Made by a program: the position numbers and the translations under genes. The notes under the pieces are model-generated. The model saw nothing but the letters and a program-made list of their open reading frames with translations, was not told the DNA's origin and did no database searches. DNA of 64,000 nucleotides, taken from Streptomyces sp. RerS4. GTDB taxonomy: Bacteria > Actinomycetota > Actinomycetes > Streptomycetales > Streptomycetaceae. Position 1 is the first letter of the stretch. Each line of letters starts with the position of its first letter. The stretch lies in the NCBI RefSeq assembly GCF_023515955.1, contig NZ_CP097322.1, positions 2,358,001 through 2,422,000 on the forward strand, written 5' to 3'. This document shows, piece by piece, positions 51,277 through 59,983 of this stretch.

Positions 51277-51384
51277 GTGGACGAGTGGACAGCCTACATG
51301 GCGTGCGCACCCCCGGCGCAAACGCGTTGCCGTGGGGGAGAATGGACCGGGGCATGGTGGCGGACGGGGTACGGGAGAGGCACT

Positions 51385-52629
51385 GTGACAACGGCATCCC
51401 GGCGGTGGTTCGGTGGGCGGGACGAGAGTCGGCGGGCTGACGCGCAGGCGGCGAAGGATGCCGCCGCCGCGGCGTTCTACGCGTTGGACACCGCGCAGCG
51501 GGATCTGCGGATCTCCATCGAGACGATCGCCGCCGCGGACGGGTCTCCCGCCGCCCGGCAGGCCACCGAGGGGTTCGCCGCCCTCGGGCGGCGGATCGAC
51601 GAGGTCAGCCACGTGTACATCGAGGCCGTCGACGCGCACGACCTGGACCGGGTCGATCTGGAGGGCTCGGCCGCCGCGCAGGCACGGCAGCAGTTGACCC
51701 GTGCCAAGGACGAGCTGGTACGCGTCCAGGGGGAGCTGGAGCGGTTCGCGCAGGGGCTGCAGCCGCTGCTGGACAAGGCGGAGACGCAGCTGGCGCGGGT
51801 CGCGCCGGCGCGGGAGCGTGCGAAGGCGGCGCTGCTGGCGGCGACGGGCGCGCTGGACGCCGCGCGGGCGGGCGGGTTTCGGGCGGACGACCTGGCGGCG
51901 CGGCTGGCCGCGCTGGGCCCGGAGCTGACGAAGCTGAACCAGGGCGCCGCGCTGCACGGGGTGCAGGAGACGGTGCAGCGGGCCGACCGGATCCTGCGGG
52001 ACGCGGAGGCCGTACGGGCCGAGGCGGCGCGGCTGCCGGAGCGGGCGGCGGAGATCGACAGGCGGCTGGTGAGCCTGCGCACCCGGGCGCAGGCCCTGCG
52101 CCATCGGGCGGAGCGGGTGGATCCGGTGCTCAGCGAGCTGCGCCGGCGGTTCAGCGCGGCGTGCTGGCAGGACCTCCAGCAGGTTCCCGAGCAGGCGGTG
52201 CGGGACGTCGCGCGGGCGCAGGAGCGGCTGCGGGAGGCGGGCCGGGCGCGGGAGGAGCAACGCTGGGCCGACGTGGGGGCGCTCGTGGAGGCGGTGCGCA
52301 GCGCCCTGGACGCGAGCGACGAGGCGGTGTCGGCGGCGCAGGACCGGTTGACGCGGCTGGAGGCGGTGGCGCGGGATCCGAAGGCGGAGGTGGACCGGAC
52401 CCGGTTCGCGATCCGGGACGCGCAACGCCTGGCGATGGCGGGCCGTAGCGTTCCCGAGCCGCGGCACGCGCGTCCGCTGGACGAGGCGGTGGCGCGGGTG
52501 GACCGGGCGGTGGCGGGGTTGGACGGGCGGCATCCGGACTACTGGGCGTTCCTGCTGGAGATGGCGGACGTACGGGCAGCCGTCCAGCGGGTGGTGGACG
52601 GGATCCGGGCGGAGCGCGGCCAGGGGTAG
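51385..52629 (+). CDS. Coiled-coil protein of unknown function
   Basis: 414 residues from GTG 51385, with GGGAGAGG upstream. Nearly all alpha-helical and rich in Ala, Arg, Glu and Gln (for example ARQQLTRAKDELVRVQGELE, DRRLVSLRTRAQALRHRAER), with no membrane segment or enzyme motif. It probably forms an elongated coiled coil in the cytosol. It is the first chromosomal gene after the tRNA. A role linked to the downstream Ter genes cannot be shown. Confidence 0.82.
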   Translation: MTTASRRWFGGRDESRRADAQAAKDAAAAAFYALDTAQRDLRISIETIAAADGSPAARQATEGFAALGRRIDEVSHVYIEAVDAHDLDRVDLEGSAAAQARQQLTRAKDELVRVQGELERFAQGLQPLLDKAETQLARVAPARERAKAALLAATGALDAARAGGFRADDLAARLAALGPELTKLNQGAALHGVQETVQRADRILRDAEAVRAEAARLPERAAEIDRRLVSLRTRAQALRHRAERVDPVLSELRRRFSAACWQDLQQVPEQAVRDVARAQERLREAGRAREEQRWADVGALVEAVRSALDASDEAVSAAQDRLTRLEAVARDPKAEVDRTRFAIRDAQRLAMAGRSVPEPRHARPLDEAVARVDRAVAGLDGRHPDYWAFLLEMADVRAAVQRVVDGIRAERGQG

Positions 52630-52715
52630 CGAAGGGTAGCGAGGGGTCCCGGTTGTTTCGTCGCGGCCCGCGGCGGATGCTGGGAGGTGCCGGGAACGGA
52701 GCAGAGGAGGGCACC

Positions 52716-53462
52716 ATGGCTGCCCACGCCGCCCACAAGTCCCACAAGGCCCACCAGCCGCGCCAGAGGCGCCAGATCCGCCAACCGCACCCGTCCTACG
52801 CGCCCCACGCGGCGTACGGGTGCACCGAGCCGCACGAGCACTACGCGCCCTACGTGCCCCACGAGCAGACCGCGCCCCCCGGCCCACACCGGTCCGACCG
52901 GTTGACGCGGCGCTTCGGGCGTATCCTGCACCCCGTCAACGCCCGGCTCGACGAGCATCTGCCCACCGACCACAAGCTCAGCACGGTCTACCGGGTCGGC
53001 GCCGGCCTCATGGGCCTGCTGCTGGTCGTCTTCGGCATCCTCGGGCTCGTCAACCGGATCGGCTTCTTCGACACCGGCGGCGACACGGTGCTCGCCCTGA
53101 ACACCAACGGCGCGCTGAGCGTCCTGTCGATCTGCATCGGCGCGCTGCTGTTCACCGGGATGGTGGTGGGCGGCACCTTCGCCTCGACCCTGAACATCGT
53201 GTTGGGCCTGGCGTTCATCGCGAGTGGTTTCGTGAACCTCGCGCTGCTGGACTCGGACTTCAACTTCCTGGCCTTCAGGATTCCGAACGTGCTGTTCAGC
53301 TTCGTCGTCGGCGTGATGCTGATGTGGTTCGGGATGTACGGGCGGGTGGGCAGCGCCCTGCCGCACGACAACCCGTACTGGCGCGCCCGCCACCCCGAAC
53401 AGGCGGCGCGCGAGCAGCGGGCACGGAGGGCCGTACTTCCCGAACACCCCCGCGCCTCTTAA
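52716..53462 (+). CDS. DUF4383 membrane protein
   Basis: 248 residues from ATG 52716, with AGAGGAGGG upstream. A His-, Pro- and Tyr-rich N-terminal 75 residues (AHAAHKSHKAHQ and following) precedes four membrane helices (VYRVGAGLMGLLLVVFGILG and onward), the DUF4383 fold, and a charged C-terminus. The His-rich tail could bind metal. Function unknown. Confidence 0.82.
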   Translation: MAAHAAHKSHKAHQPRQRRQIRQPHPSYAPHAAYGCTEPHEHYAPYVPHEQTAPPGPHRSDRLTRRFGRILHPVNARLDEHLPTDHKLSTVYRVGAGLMGLLLVVFGILGLVNRIGFFDTGGDTVLALNTNGALSVLSICIGALLFTGMVVGGTFASTLNIVLGLAFIASGFVNLALLDSDFNFLAFRIPNVLFSFVVGVMLMWFGMYGRVGSALPHDNPYWRARHPEQAAREQRARRAVLPEHPRAS

Positions 53463-53472
53463 TCTGAGCCGC

Positions 53473-53691
53473 ATGCCCCGTTACGAATTCCGCTGCCGGA
53501 CCTGCGACGACACCTTCGAGGTCAGTCGTCCGATGGCCGAGTCCTCCGCTCCCGCCGACTGCCCCGCCGGGCACGCGGACACCGTCAAGCTGCTGTCGGC
53601 GGTCGCCGTCGGCGGGACGAGCGGCGCGCCCGCGCCGGCCCGCGCCATGGGCGGGGGCGGAGGCTGCTGCGGCGGCGGGGCCTGCGGGTAA
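53473..53691 (+). CDS. FmdB-type zinc ribbon protein
   Basis: 72 residues. MPRYEFRCRTCDDTFEVSRP and DCPAGHADTVK give a zinc ribbon (C-x2-C ... C-x3-H/C), the FmdB putative regulatory protein family. The C-terminus is Gly/Cys-rich (GGGGGCCGGGACG), which may bind metal. Function unknown. It starts 10 bp after the DUF4383 gene, so they are likely co-transcribed. Confidence 0.85.
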   Translation: MPRYEFRCRTCDDTFEVSRPMAESSAPADCPAGHADTVKLLSAVAVGGTSGAPAPARAMGGGGGCCGGGACG

Positions 53692-53745
53692 TTCGCCGCG
53701 ACCATCAGCCCGGCCGTCAGCCGGTCGCCACGGCCCCCGCGGCCG

Positions 53746-54405
53746 TCAGCGCTTGCGCGAGAGGGTGAGTCCGTCCGAGATCGCCAGCAGGACGGACTCC
53801 ATCCGCGTGTCCGCGTCGACGTGGTCGTTGAACGCCCGGACGCTCGCGCCCCGGCTGCCCGGCGACTCGTCGAGCACGGTGCCGTGGAAGAGGGTGTTGT
53901 CCGTCACGATCAGGCCGCCCGGACGCATCCTCGGCACCAGTTCCTCCCAGTAGAGGATCTGGCTCTCCTTGTCCGCGTCGATGTAGGCGAGGTCGATGTG
54001 CGGCTCCGTCGGCATGGCGCGCAGCGTGTCGAGGGCCTGTCCGATGCGCAGGTCGATGCGGTCCGCGACGCCGGCGGCGGCCCAGGCCTCGCGCCCGTAC
54101 GCCGTCCACTCCTCGGAGATGTCGCAGGCGACGAGGCGGCCGTCCGGCGGCAGGGCCTGTGCCATGGACAGGGCCGAGAAGCCGGTGAAGGTGCCGACCT
54201 CCACGATGTGTCGGGCGCCCGTCAGCCGGACCAGGAAGGCCAGCAGCGGGCCCTGCTCCTGCGCGGACTGCATGCCCGCCGAGTCCGGGAACTTCTCGTA
54301 CGTCGTCTCGACCAGCCCCCGCTGGATCGCGTCCAGCGGGGGGTTGTGCGTGAGCATGTACGCGTACAGCTCGTCGGTGATCTTGGTGCTGTTGCCCTTG
54401 GTCAT
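53746..54405 (-). CDS. Class I O-methyltransferase (catechol/caffeoyl-CoA type)
   Basis: 219 residues; ATG 54405 overlaps the HAD stop (ATGA). SAM motif VEVGTFTGFSALSMA, acidic strand CDISEEW, metal-binding DLAYIDADKESQILY and NTLFHGTV (Asp/Asn ligands) define the Mg2+-dependent O-methyltransferase family. It is the last gene of the tightly overlapped CitE-PRTase-HAD operon. That placement suggests it methylates the operon's product, which is an inference. Confidence 0.9.
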   Translation of the reverse strand: MTKGNSTKITDELYAYMLTHNPPLDAIQRGLVETTYEKFPDSAGMQSAQEQGPLLAFLVRLTGARHIVEVGTFTGFSALSMAQALPPDGRLVACDISEEWTAYGREAWAAAGVADRIDLRIGQALDTLRAMPTEPHIDLAYIDADKESQILYWEELVPRMRPGGLIVTDNTLFHGTVLDESPGSRGASVRAFNDHVDADTRMESVLLAISDGLTLSRKR

Positions 54406-55223
54406 GCCGTCAGTGTGGCAACCTCGGCCGCGAACGCGCGGATGATTTCCTCACCCGCCATGACGCCGGCCGTGCCCAGCGCCGTCACCGAGGGCGCCGT
54501 CCAGGCCGCGTCCGCGAGTTCGCCGTGCCCCGGGCGCCACGCCCGTTCGGCGGCCAGCAGCAGGTCGGCGTCGAGCAGCGAGTCGCCGGCGGCGAGCGTC
54601 GTCGTGGCCCCGGTACGGCGGGCCACTTCCCGCATGGCCTCGCTCTTGGTCAGCGGGCGCGGCACCGCGTAGATCTTGCGGCCCTGGAGCGAGACCGTCC
54701 AGCCCCGCGCCTCGGCCCACTCGGCCAGGGCCTTCAGCCACTCCTCTGGCACGAGCGCGCGCTCGACGACCAGGTACGCGAACAGTTCCTCCGCCACGCG
54801 CGTCTTGCGCAGCCACGCCGGGTCGGACACCGCCAGCAGGTGGCGGTGCACGTCCTCCAGCGGGGCGCACTCGCGCGCCAGGCGCGAGGCCACGGCCCGC
54901 CGCCAGTCCCGGTCGGGTACCCCGTCCACCAGCAGCTGGCCGCCGTTGGCGCAGATCGCGTACGGAGCCGGTCGGCCGGGGAAGCGGATGCGCTGGTACT
55001 GCTTGCGGGTGCGCGTCGTGGTCGGGACGAAGACCACGGACGGGTCGGCGGCCAGCTCCGCGAGAAGCCCGGCGGCCGTCTCCGTCATGTACGACAGCGG
55101 CTTGCTCTCGTGCACCTCGACGCACAGCAGCCTCGGGGCCTGCGCGTCGGGCATGGTCAGGCCGAGGGCGGCCGCGGAGTAGATGAGCGTACGGTCCAGG
55201 TCACTGGCTACGAGGACGGTCAC
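54402..55223 (-). CDS. HAD-family phosphatase of the Ter biosynthetic operon
   Basis: 273 residues; GTG 55223 overlaps the upstream stop by 4 bp. HAD motif I is ASDLDRTLIYS, motif II VPTTTRTRK, lysine in PLTKSEAMREV, motif IV AAGDSLLDADLL. A C2-type cap lies in the middle, similar to sucrose-phosphatase/Cof-type members. HAD enzymes are part of the Ter-linked operons described for bacteria (Anantharaman and colleagues). It should dephosphorylate an intermediate made by the PRTase and lyase. Confidence 0.88.
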   Translation of the reverse strand: MTVLVASDLDRTLIYSAAALGLTMPDAQAPRLLCVEVHESKPLSYMTETAAGLLAELAADPSVVFVPTTTRTRKQYQRIRFPGRPAPYAICANGGQLLVDGVPDRDWRRAVASRLARECAPLEDVHRHLLAVSDPAWLRKTRVAEELFAYLVVERALVPEEWLKALAEWAEARGWTVSLQGRKIYAVPRPLTKSEAMREVARRTGATTTLAAGDSLLDADLLLAAERAWRPGHGELADAAWTAPSVTALGTAGVMAGEEIIRAFAAEVATLTA

Positions 55224-57754
55224 TGGGTGGCCACAGCCTTTCCGTCGGCGCCCGTGGCGCCACGCGTGAAGCGGGGGTGGATGAGTCCTACGCAGGTGTA
55301 CGGCAGCCCGTCGACCTCCTCGACCGGCACCCCGCGCTGCTCGGCGAGCAGGCGTACGTGGTCCAGGTCGGGCCCGGCGCCGCGGCGGGCCAGGATCCTC
55401 CACGGTACGCGGCGCAGCAGGACCCGGGTGGTCTCCCCGACGCCGGGCTTGACGAGGTTGACGTCGTGGATGCCGTACTCCTCGCTGATGCGCTCGACGG
55501 CGGCCCAGCCCACCCAGGTGGGGGTGCGGTCGGCGGCGAGGAGTTCCTTGACCTCGGCGTCGACGGCGTCGGCGACCTCCTCGAAGCGGGCGGCGACGGC
55601 GTCGACGAAGTCGGTGGAGACGTCGGCGGCGGCCAGTTCGCGGTAGAACTTCGCGCCGTGGAAGTCGGCGGGCCCGACCAGGTCGGACCGCAGCACGGTA
55701 CGGGAGACCAGGCCGGACACCGTGGAGTTCAGGCAGGCGGAGGGGATCAGGAAGTCCTCGCGGGTGCCGTACGTCTCCACGCACGAGCCGGGGTCGGCGA
55801 GCACCACGATCTCCGGGTTGAAGCCCTCGAACGCGGCGAGCGCCTCGCGCAGCTCGCGGGTGATGGCGCCCTTGCCGGTCCAGCCGTCCACGAAGACGAC
55901 GTCGGACGGGTCGTGGTGGGCGGCCAGCCACCGCAGGGCGTTGGCGTCGATGCCCCGGCCGCGCACGATGGAGACGGCGTAGTGGGGCAGGTCCAGGCCG
56001 TGCCGGGCCTGCGCCCAGCGACGCATGAGCACACCGACGGGCGTGCCGGCGCGGGCCAGCGAGACCAGCACGGGCGACGGGGAACGCTCGGCGAGGACGG
56101 TCTCGGTGACGGTGCCGACGGCGCGGGCCATCCGTGCGGCGGAGGCGTCGAGCGCGCTGCGGTAGAGGGCCTGGTAGGCGTCGGAGGGCTGGTACTCGAC
56201 GGGCAGGGACTCGGCGTAGTGCGCCCCGCCCGCCTGGATGGCCTCCTCGCGCTCCTCGGTCGGCGCCTCCAGCTCGACCCCGGAGAGGTCCTGGAGCAGC
56301 CAGCCGACGTCCTCGGGGGCGTACGAGGAGAAGGCCGGGCCGCGCAGGGGCTCGGGCAGCTCGGGCATGATCGGCTCCTGCCGGTCGGGGACGTGCGAGA
56401 GGGCGTACGGCGGCACGTACGACGGGACGACGGCCAGCAGGACCCGGCCCGTGTGCGGGGCGAGGGCGGCCAGCAGGCCGGTCCGCAGGGCGGGGGTGTC
56501 GCCGGCCGAGTCGACCACGGCGACGACCGCGTCGAAGCCGGCGCCGCGCACGTTGTACGCGTACCGGTCTCCGGGCCCGTCGGCCGGGTCGTCGTGGGCG
56601 GGGAAGACGAGCCGGGTGCGGATGGCGTAGCCCGGGTCGTCCACGGCCAGGACCGGCGAGCGGGTGGTGGTCGAGTACCGCACCTCGCCGGCGGCCCCGG
56701 ACTCCTCCAGCGCCAGCGCGAGCCGCAGCGGCGCGTACATCAGCTCCTCGTTGCCGAGTACGAGGACCCGTCCCGGTTCCGCGCCGAGCGCGGCGGCGAG
56801 CTGCTCGGCCAGGCGCGGCAGCGCCGCCTCCAGGGCGTCGCGGTGGGCGGGGGTGAAGCCGTGCCGGCCGCCGTCGGGCACCCCGGCGGGCCAGTCGAGC
56901 GCGATCCGGGTGACGGCGGGGAGCCGCGCAGGAACGGGCTCGTCGCAGGACGCGTTCCCCTCGTGCTCCTCGACCAGCGCCTGCCCCTTGGCCAGCACCC
57001 CGTCCGGGAGGGACACCGTGCCGGAGGCCAGGGCGATCAGGTCCACGCGCGCGCCCAGCCCCTCGGCGAAGGCGGTGAGCCGGTCGCGGTCGGCGGCGGA
57101 GCGCATGTCCACCAGGGCGACGACCACGTAGTGCCGGCGGGGGTGGCGGGCGTGCAGGTCACGAATGGTGTTCAGGACGGTGTTGCCGGTGGAGAACTCG
57201 TCGTCCACGAGGACCAGCGGGCCGTCGCCCGCCAGCAGGAGCGGGTCCTGCGGCAGCAGCAGGTGCGAGGTGGCGTGCGAGTGGGACTCCTCGAAACCGC
57301 CGGCCGGCTCGACGCCCGCCACCGGGCGCCGGGTGGAGTGCAGGTACGGGGCGCTGCCGAGGCCGTCGGCGACGCAGTGGCCGAGGCCGGTCGCGGTCTC
57401 GGCGTACCCGAGGACCACCGCCGAGGCGGCCCCGTCCGCGCCGAGGAGCTCCCGGACCCGCTCCCCGAGCCCGTACCCGGCGGCGTGGACGACCGCGGGC
57501 GACTGCGGGACGTGCTTGCCCAGCACCCGCGAGACGAGCAGGTGGGCCCGCTTGGGGTTGCGGCGCAGCGCGAGCCCGAGGAGGGCGTCCAGGCGCGGGG
57601 CGCCGGGGACGGCAAAGTCGCCGCCGTTGCCGCCGTCGCCGCCGTCCCCGTCCCGCAGGGCCACGCCCAGCCGGTCCGCGACCCAGCTGCCCGACCACAC
57701 CGCGTCCGTCGTCTCGTCGATCGTCTCGTCCTTCTTCCTGTTCAGGGTGCTCAC
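55220..57754 (-). CDS. Phosphoribosyltransferase-TRSP-StiP fusion protein
   Basis: 844 residues; GTG 57754 overlaps the CitE-like gene by 4 bp. The PRPP-binding loop VDDEFSTGNT is at residues 183-192. A middle domain (about 250-440) with WPAGVPDGGRHG and NEELMYAPLRLA matches the TRSP domain. The C-terminal half (about 470-835) carries AESLPVEYQPS, SIVRGRGID, GWTGKGAITREL and LIPSACLNSTVSGLVSRT, the cysteine-protease-like StiP domain. In many genomes these are separate genes. The fusion supports a single biosynthetic step set for a Ter-linked metabolite. Confidence 0.85.
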   Translation of the reverse strand: MSTLNRKKDETIDETTDAVWSGSWVADRLGVALRDGDGGDGGNGGDFAVPGAPRLDALLGLALRRNPKRAHLLVSRVLGKHVPQSPAVVHAAGYGLGERVRELLGADGAASAVVLGYAETATGLGHCVADGLGSAPYLHSTRRPVAGVEPAGGFEESHSHATSHLLLPQDPLLLAGDGPLVLVDDEFSTGNTVLNTIRDLHARHPRRHYVVVALVDMRSAADRDRLTAFAEGLGARVDLIALASGTVSLPDGVLAKGQALVEEHEGNASCDEPVPARLPAVTRIALDWPAGVPDGGRHGFTPAHRDALEAALPRLAEQLAAALGAEPGRVLVLGNEELMYAPLRLALALEESGAAGEVRYSTTTRSPVLAVDDPGYAIRTRLVFPAHDDPADGPGDRYAYNVRGAGFDAVVAVVDSAGDTPALRTGLLAALAPHTGRVLLAVVPSYVPPYALSHVPDRQEPIMPELPEPLRGPAFSSYAPEDVGWLLQDLSGVELEAPTEEREEAIQAGGAHYAESLPVEYQPSDAYQALYRSALDASAARMARAVGTVTETVLAERSPSPVLVSLARAGTPVGVLMRRWAQARHGLDLPHYAVSIVRGRGIDANALRWLAAHHDPSDVVFVDGWTGKGAITRELREALAAFEGFNPEIVVLADPGSCVETYGTREDFLIPSACLNSTVSGLVSRTVLRSDLVGPADFHGAKFYRELAAADVSTDFVDAVAARFEEVADAVDAEVKELLAADRTPTWVGWAAVERISEEYGIHDVNLVKPGVGETTRVLLRRVPWRILARRGAGPDLDHVRLLAEQRGVPVEEVDGLPYTCVGLIHPRFTRGATGADGKAVATQ

Positions 57755-58926
57755 ACCTGGAGTCCCGCCGTCAGGAGGTCGACGAAGCCGACCTCCTCCC
57801 GCGCCACACCGAAGACCTCGGCGCGCAGCATGGTGCGCTCGGCCCAGGCCCGGTGGGGCTTCACCTCGTTCATTTTGTTCGTATAAGCGGACCGCATCAC
57901 ACCGCCGCCTCCCCGCTCGGGGCGCAGGATGTCCTGGGCGTCGCTGAACTCCTCGTGGGAGACGACCGACAGCGCGTGCACGGGCGTGACGTGCGCCGGG
58001 TGGATGCAGGTCTTGCCCAGCAGCCCGTTGGCCCGGTCGAGCTCGATCTCGCGCAGCAGCCCGTCGAGGTCGTGCTCGATGAGGGCCGTACGCAGCTCCT
58101 CCACGCCCTCCGCCAGGAAGGGGCTGCGGCGCAGCTGGGGCTTGAAGAGGCGCTGCTGGCTGCGGAAGTACTCCCAGACGGGGCCGGTGACGGTGAAGCC
58201 GGTGCCGTCGGCGCGGCTGAGGACGTTGACCACGTCCGCGATGACGCCGGCGACGATCTGGACGTCGTAGGCGGTCATGTCGGGGGTGCGGCGCAGGCCG
58301 TACACCGAGCAGAAGTCGGTGACGCCGAGGCGCAGGGCGAGGACGCGCTCGCGGTAGCGGTTGACGGTGCGCGAGATGCCGGCGAGGGCCTCGACGCGGG
58401 TTTCGAGGTGGAGCAGGTCGGGGGTCTCCAGGACCGGCATCGCGTACAGCCGGGGCAGTCCGGCGGCGGCTTCCGCCGCCGCGATGGCGTCGAGGAAGGG
58501 GACGCCACGACGTTCCGTGAACTTGGGAAGTACGAAACCGGCCAGGTGTCGCACGGTGGCGCCGAGGCGGCGCACCAAGTCGGGTATCTGCTCGGGGGTG
58601 CGAACGCGGATGAACAGCAGCGGCGGCTCGGCGCCGTCCGCGCTCTCGGCGTCGAGGGTCGCGAACTGCCGGACGAGGTTCTCCTCGCCGTCCACGACAT
58701 CGGCGTCGCTGATGGAATCCTCCAGGCAGAGGACCATGGAGACGACTCCGCGGGCGGCCTGCTTGCGGATGTCGGCGGCCAGGTGCGGCCGGGTGGCCGG
58801 GCTGTAGAGGGTCGCCCCGAGGCCGGCGGCGAGCGTCCGGGCCGGGGAGGTCAGGGTGAACTCGGCCGGCTCCTGGTGGAAGAGGTCCTTTCGGGCCGTG
58901 GGCGAAATGTGCCCGAAGTGACGCAT
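57751..58926 (-). CDS. CitE-like (HpcH/HpaI aldolase) C-C lyase
   Basis: 391 residues from ATG 58926, with GGGGGAAG upstream. CitE features: Arg-containing LYSPATRPHLAADIRK, VLCLEDSISDADV (Mg2+-binding Glu/Asp), LPKFTERRG and GLLGKTCIHPAHV. First gene of the Ter biosynthetic operon. It should cleave or form a C-C bond in a small acid or thioester. Confidence 0.88.
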   Translation of the reverse strand: MRHFGHISPTARKDLFHQEPAEFTLTSPARTLAAGLGATLYSPATRPHLAADIRKQAARGVVSMVLCLEDSISDADVVDGEENLVRQFATLDAESADGAEPPLLFIRVRTPEQIPDLVRRLGATVRHLAGFVLPKFTERRGVPFLDAIAAAEAAAGLPRLYAMPVLETPDLLHLETRVEALAGISRTVNRYRERVLALRLGVTDFCSVYGLRRTPDMTAYDVQIVAGVIADVVNVLSRADGTGFTVTGPVWEYFRSQQRLFKPQLRRSPFLAEGVEELRTALIEHDLDGLLREIELDRANGLLGKTCIHPAHVTPVHALSVVSHEEFSDAQDILRPERGGGGVMRSAYTNKMNEVKPHRAWAERTMLRAEVFGVAREEVGFVDLLTAGLQV

Positions 58927-58969
58927 GTGCTTCCCCCGTACTGCCTCGGCGGCCCAACTGGCGTGGCCG

Positions 58970-58996
58970 GTAATAGTACGTACGAACGTAAGTCAA
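58970..58996 (-). promoter_or_regulatory. Candidate promoter of the Ter biosynthetic operon
   Basis: On the minus strand TTGACT (58996-58991) and TATTAC (58975-58970) are separated by 15 bp containing the part-palindrome TACGTTCGTACGTAC, a possible operator. Transcription would start about 35 bp before the CitE-like gene. Confidence 0.45.
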
Positions 58997-59122
58997 GAGT
59001 TCCTCAAACACATGAAGTTCCGGTAACCCTCTTGCACCATGCCCATCCGTCGCGTTCCGTACAAGGCCCTTACAAGGCCCTTCGGGGGGCCGCATTGTCC
59101 CGGTCGTGTCCGGGAGGGCAGG

Positions 59123-59953
59123 ATGACGGGCATGACGCACGCGATGCAGAAGGGCTCGAACATCCCGGTGGCCCCCGTGGCGGTCCGGGCGGTGCTGCGC
59201 TGGACGACGGGGCCCGAGGTGCCGGACGTGGACGCCTCGGCGCTGCTCGTGGGCGCGGACGGGCGCGTGCGCTCGGACGAGGACTTCGTGTTCTACAACC
59301 AGCCCCGCCACCCCTCGGGGGCGGTCTGGCGACTGGGCAAGAAGCAGGTCGGCGACTCGGTCACCGACGCCGTCCAGGCCGACCTGCGCTCGGTCACCCC
59401 GGCCGTGGACCGGATCCTGGTGGTGGCCTCCGCCGAGGACGTCCCCTTCCAGCAGGTCCGTGACCTGCGGATCCTGCTCTACGACGCCACCCCCGGCGGC
59501 GGCCCCGAGCCGCTGGCCCACTTCGATGTCCGCCCCGAGACCGGCGACGAGACGGCCCTGATCTGCGGGGAGCTCTACCGCCGGGGCGAGGGGTGGAAGT
59601 TCCGCGCCCTGGGCGAGGGCTACCGCGACGGCCTGGTCGGCCTCGCCACCGATCACGGCATCTCCGTCGACGAGAACGCCGCCGAGGCGGCCGAGGGCTC
59701 CGGCGAGTCCGCCACCGGCTCCGCCGGCCCCGATTCCCCCGCCGCCGGCGACGACCGCACCGCCGCCATGCACCCGCCCGTGCCCGCGCCGCCCACACCG
59801 CCGGTTCCGCCCGCCCCGCCCACGCAGGCCCCGCCGGCCGCGCAGCCGGCGTACGGCTACCCGCAGCCGGTCTCTCCGGCCCCGGTGCCGGCCCCGGGCG
59901 GCGACCCGGCGTTCCGGCTGCCGGTGCAGGGTCCGCAGTTCATCCGCCGCTGA
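59123..59953 (+). CDS. terD: TerD-domain protein with Pro-rich tail
   Basis: 276 residues from ATG 59123, with GGGAGGG upstream; ATG 59132 is an alternative. The N-terminal 180 residues are a TerD domain (LRWTTGPEVPDVDASALLVG, DEDFVFYNQPRHPSGAV, ALICGELYRRGEGWKFRALG). These form a Ca2+-binding beta-sandwich. The last about 80 residues are Pro/Ala-rich and end QGPQFIRR, a low-complexity extension absent from the two shorter TerD genes. Divergent from the biosynthetic operon (196 bp). Confidence 0.9.
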   Translation: MTGMTHAMQKGSNIPVAPVAVRAVLRWTTGPEVPDVDASALLVGADGRVRSDEDFVFYNQPRHPSGAVWRLGKKQVGDSVTDAVQADLRSVTPAVDRILVVASAEDVPFQQVRDLRILLYDATPGGGPEPLAHFDVRPETGDETALICGELYRRGEGWKFRALGEGYRDGLVGLATDHGISVDENAAEAAEGSGESATGSAGPDSPAAGDDRTAAMHPPVPAPPTPPVPPAPPTQAPPAAQPAYGYPQPVSPAPVPAPGGDPAFRLPVQGPQFIRR

Positions 59954-59983
59954 CTCCGCCGCTGACCGCGCCCGGGGCTCCCG

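Noticed and set aside
55220..59773. A 1,517-codon open reading frame on the minus strand spanning the Ter operon
   Set aside because: Only 55220-57754 in this frame is a real gene. The rest is the wrong frame of the CitE-like gene and the antisense of a TerD gene, a common effect of high GC.
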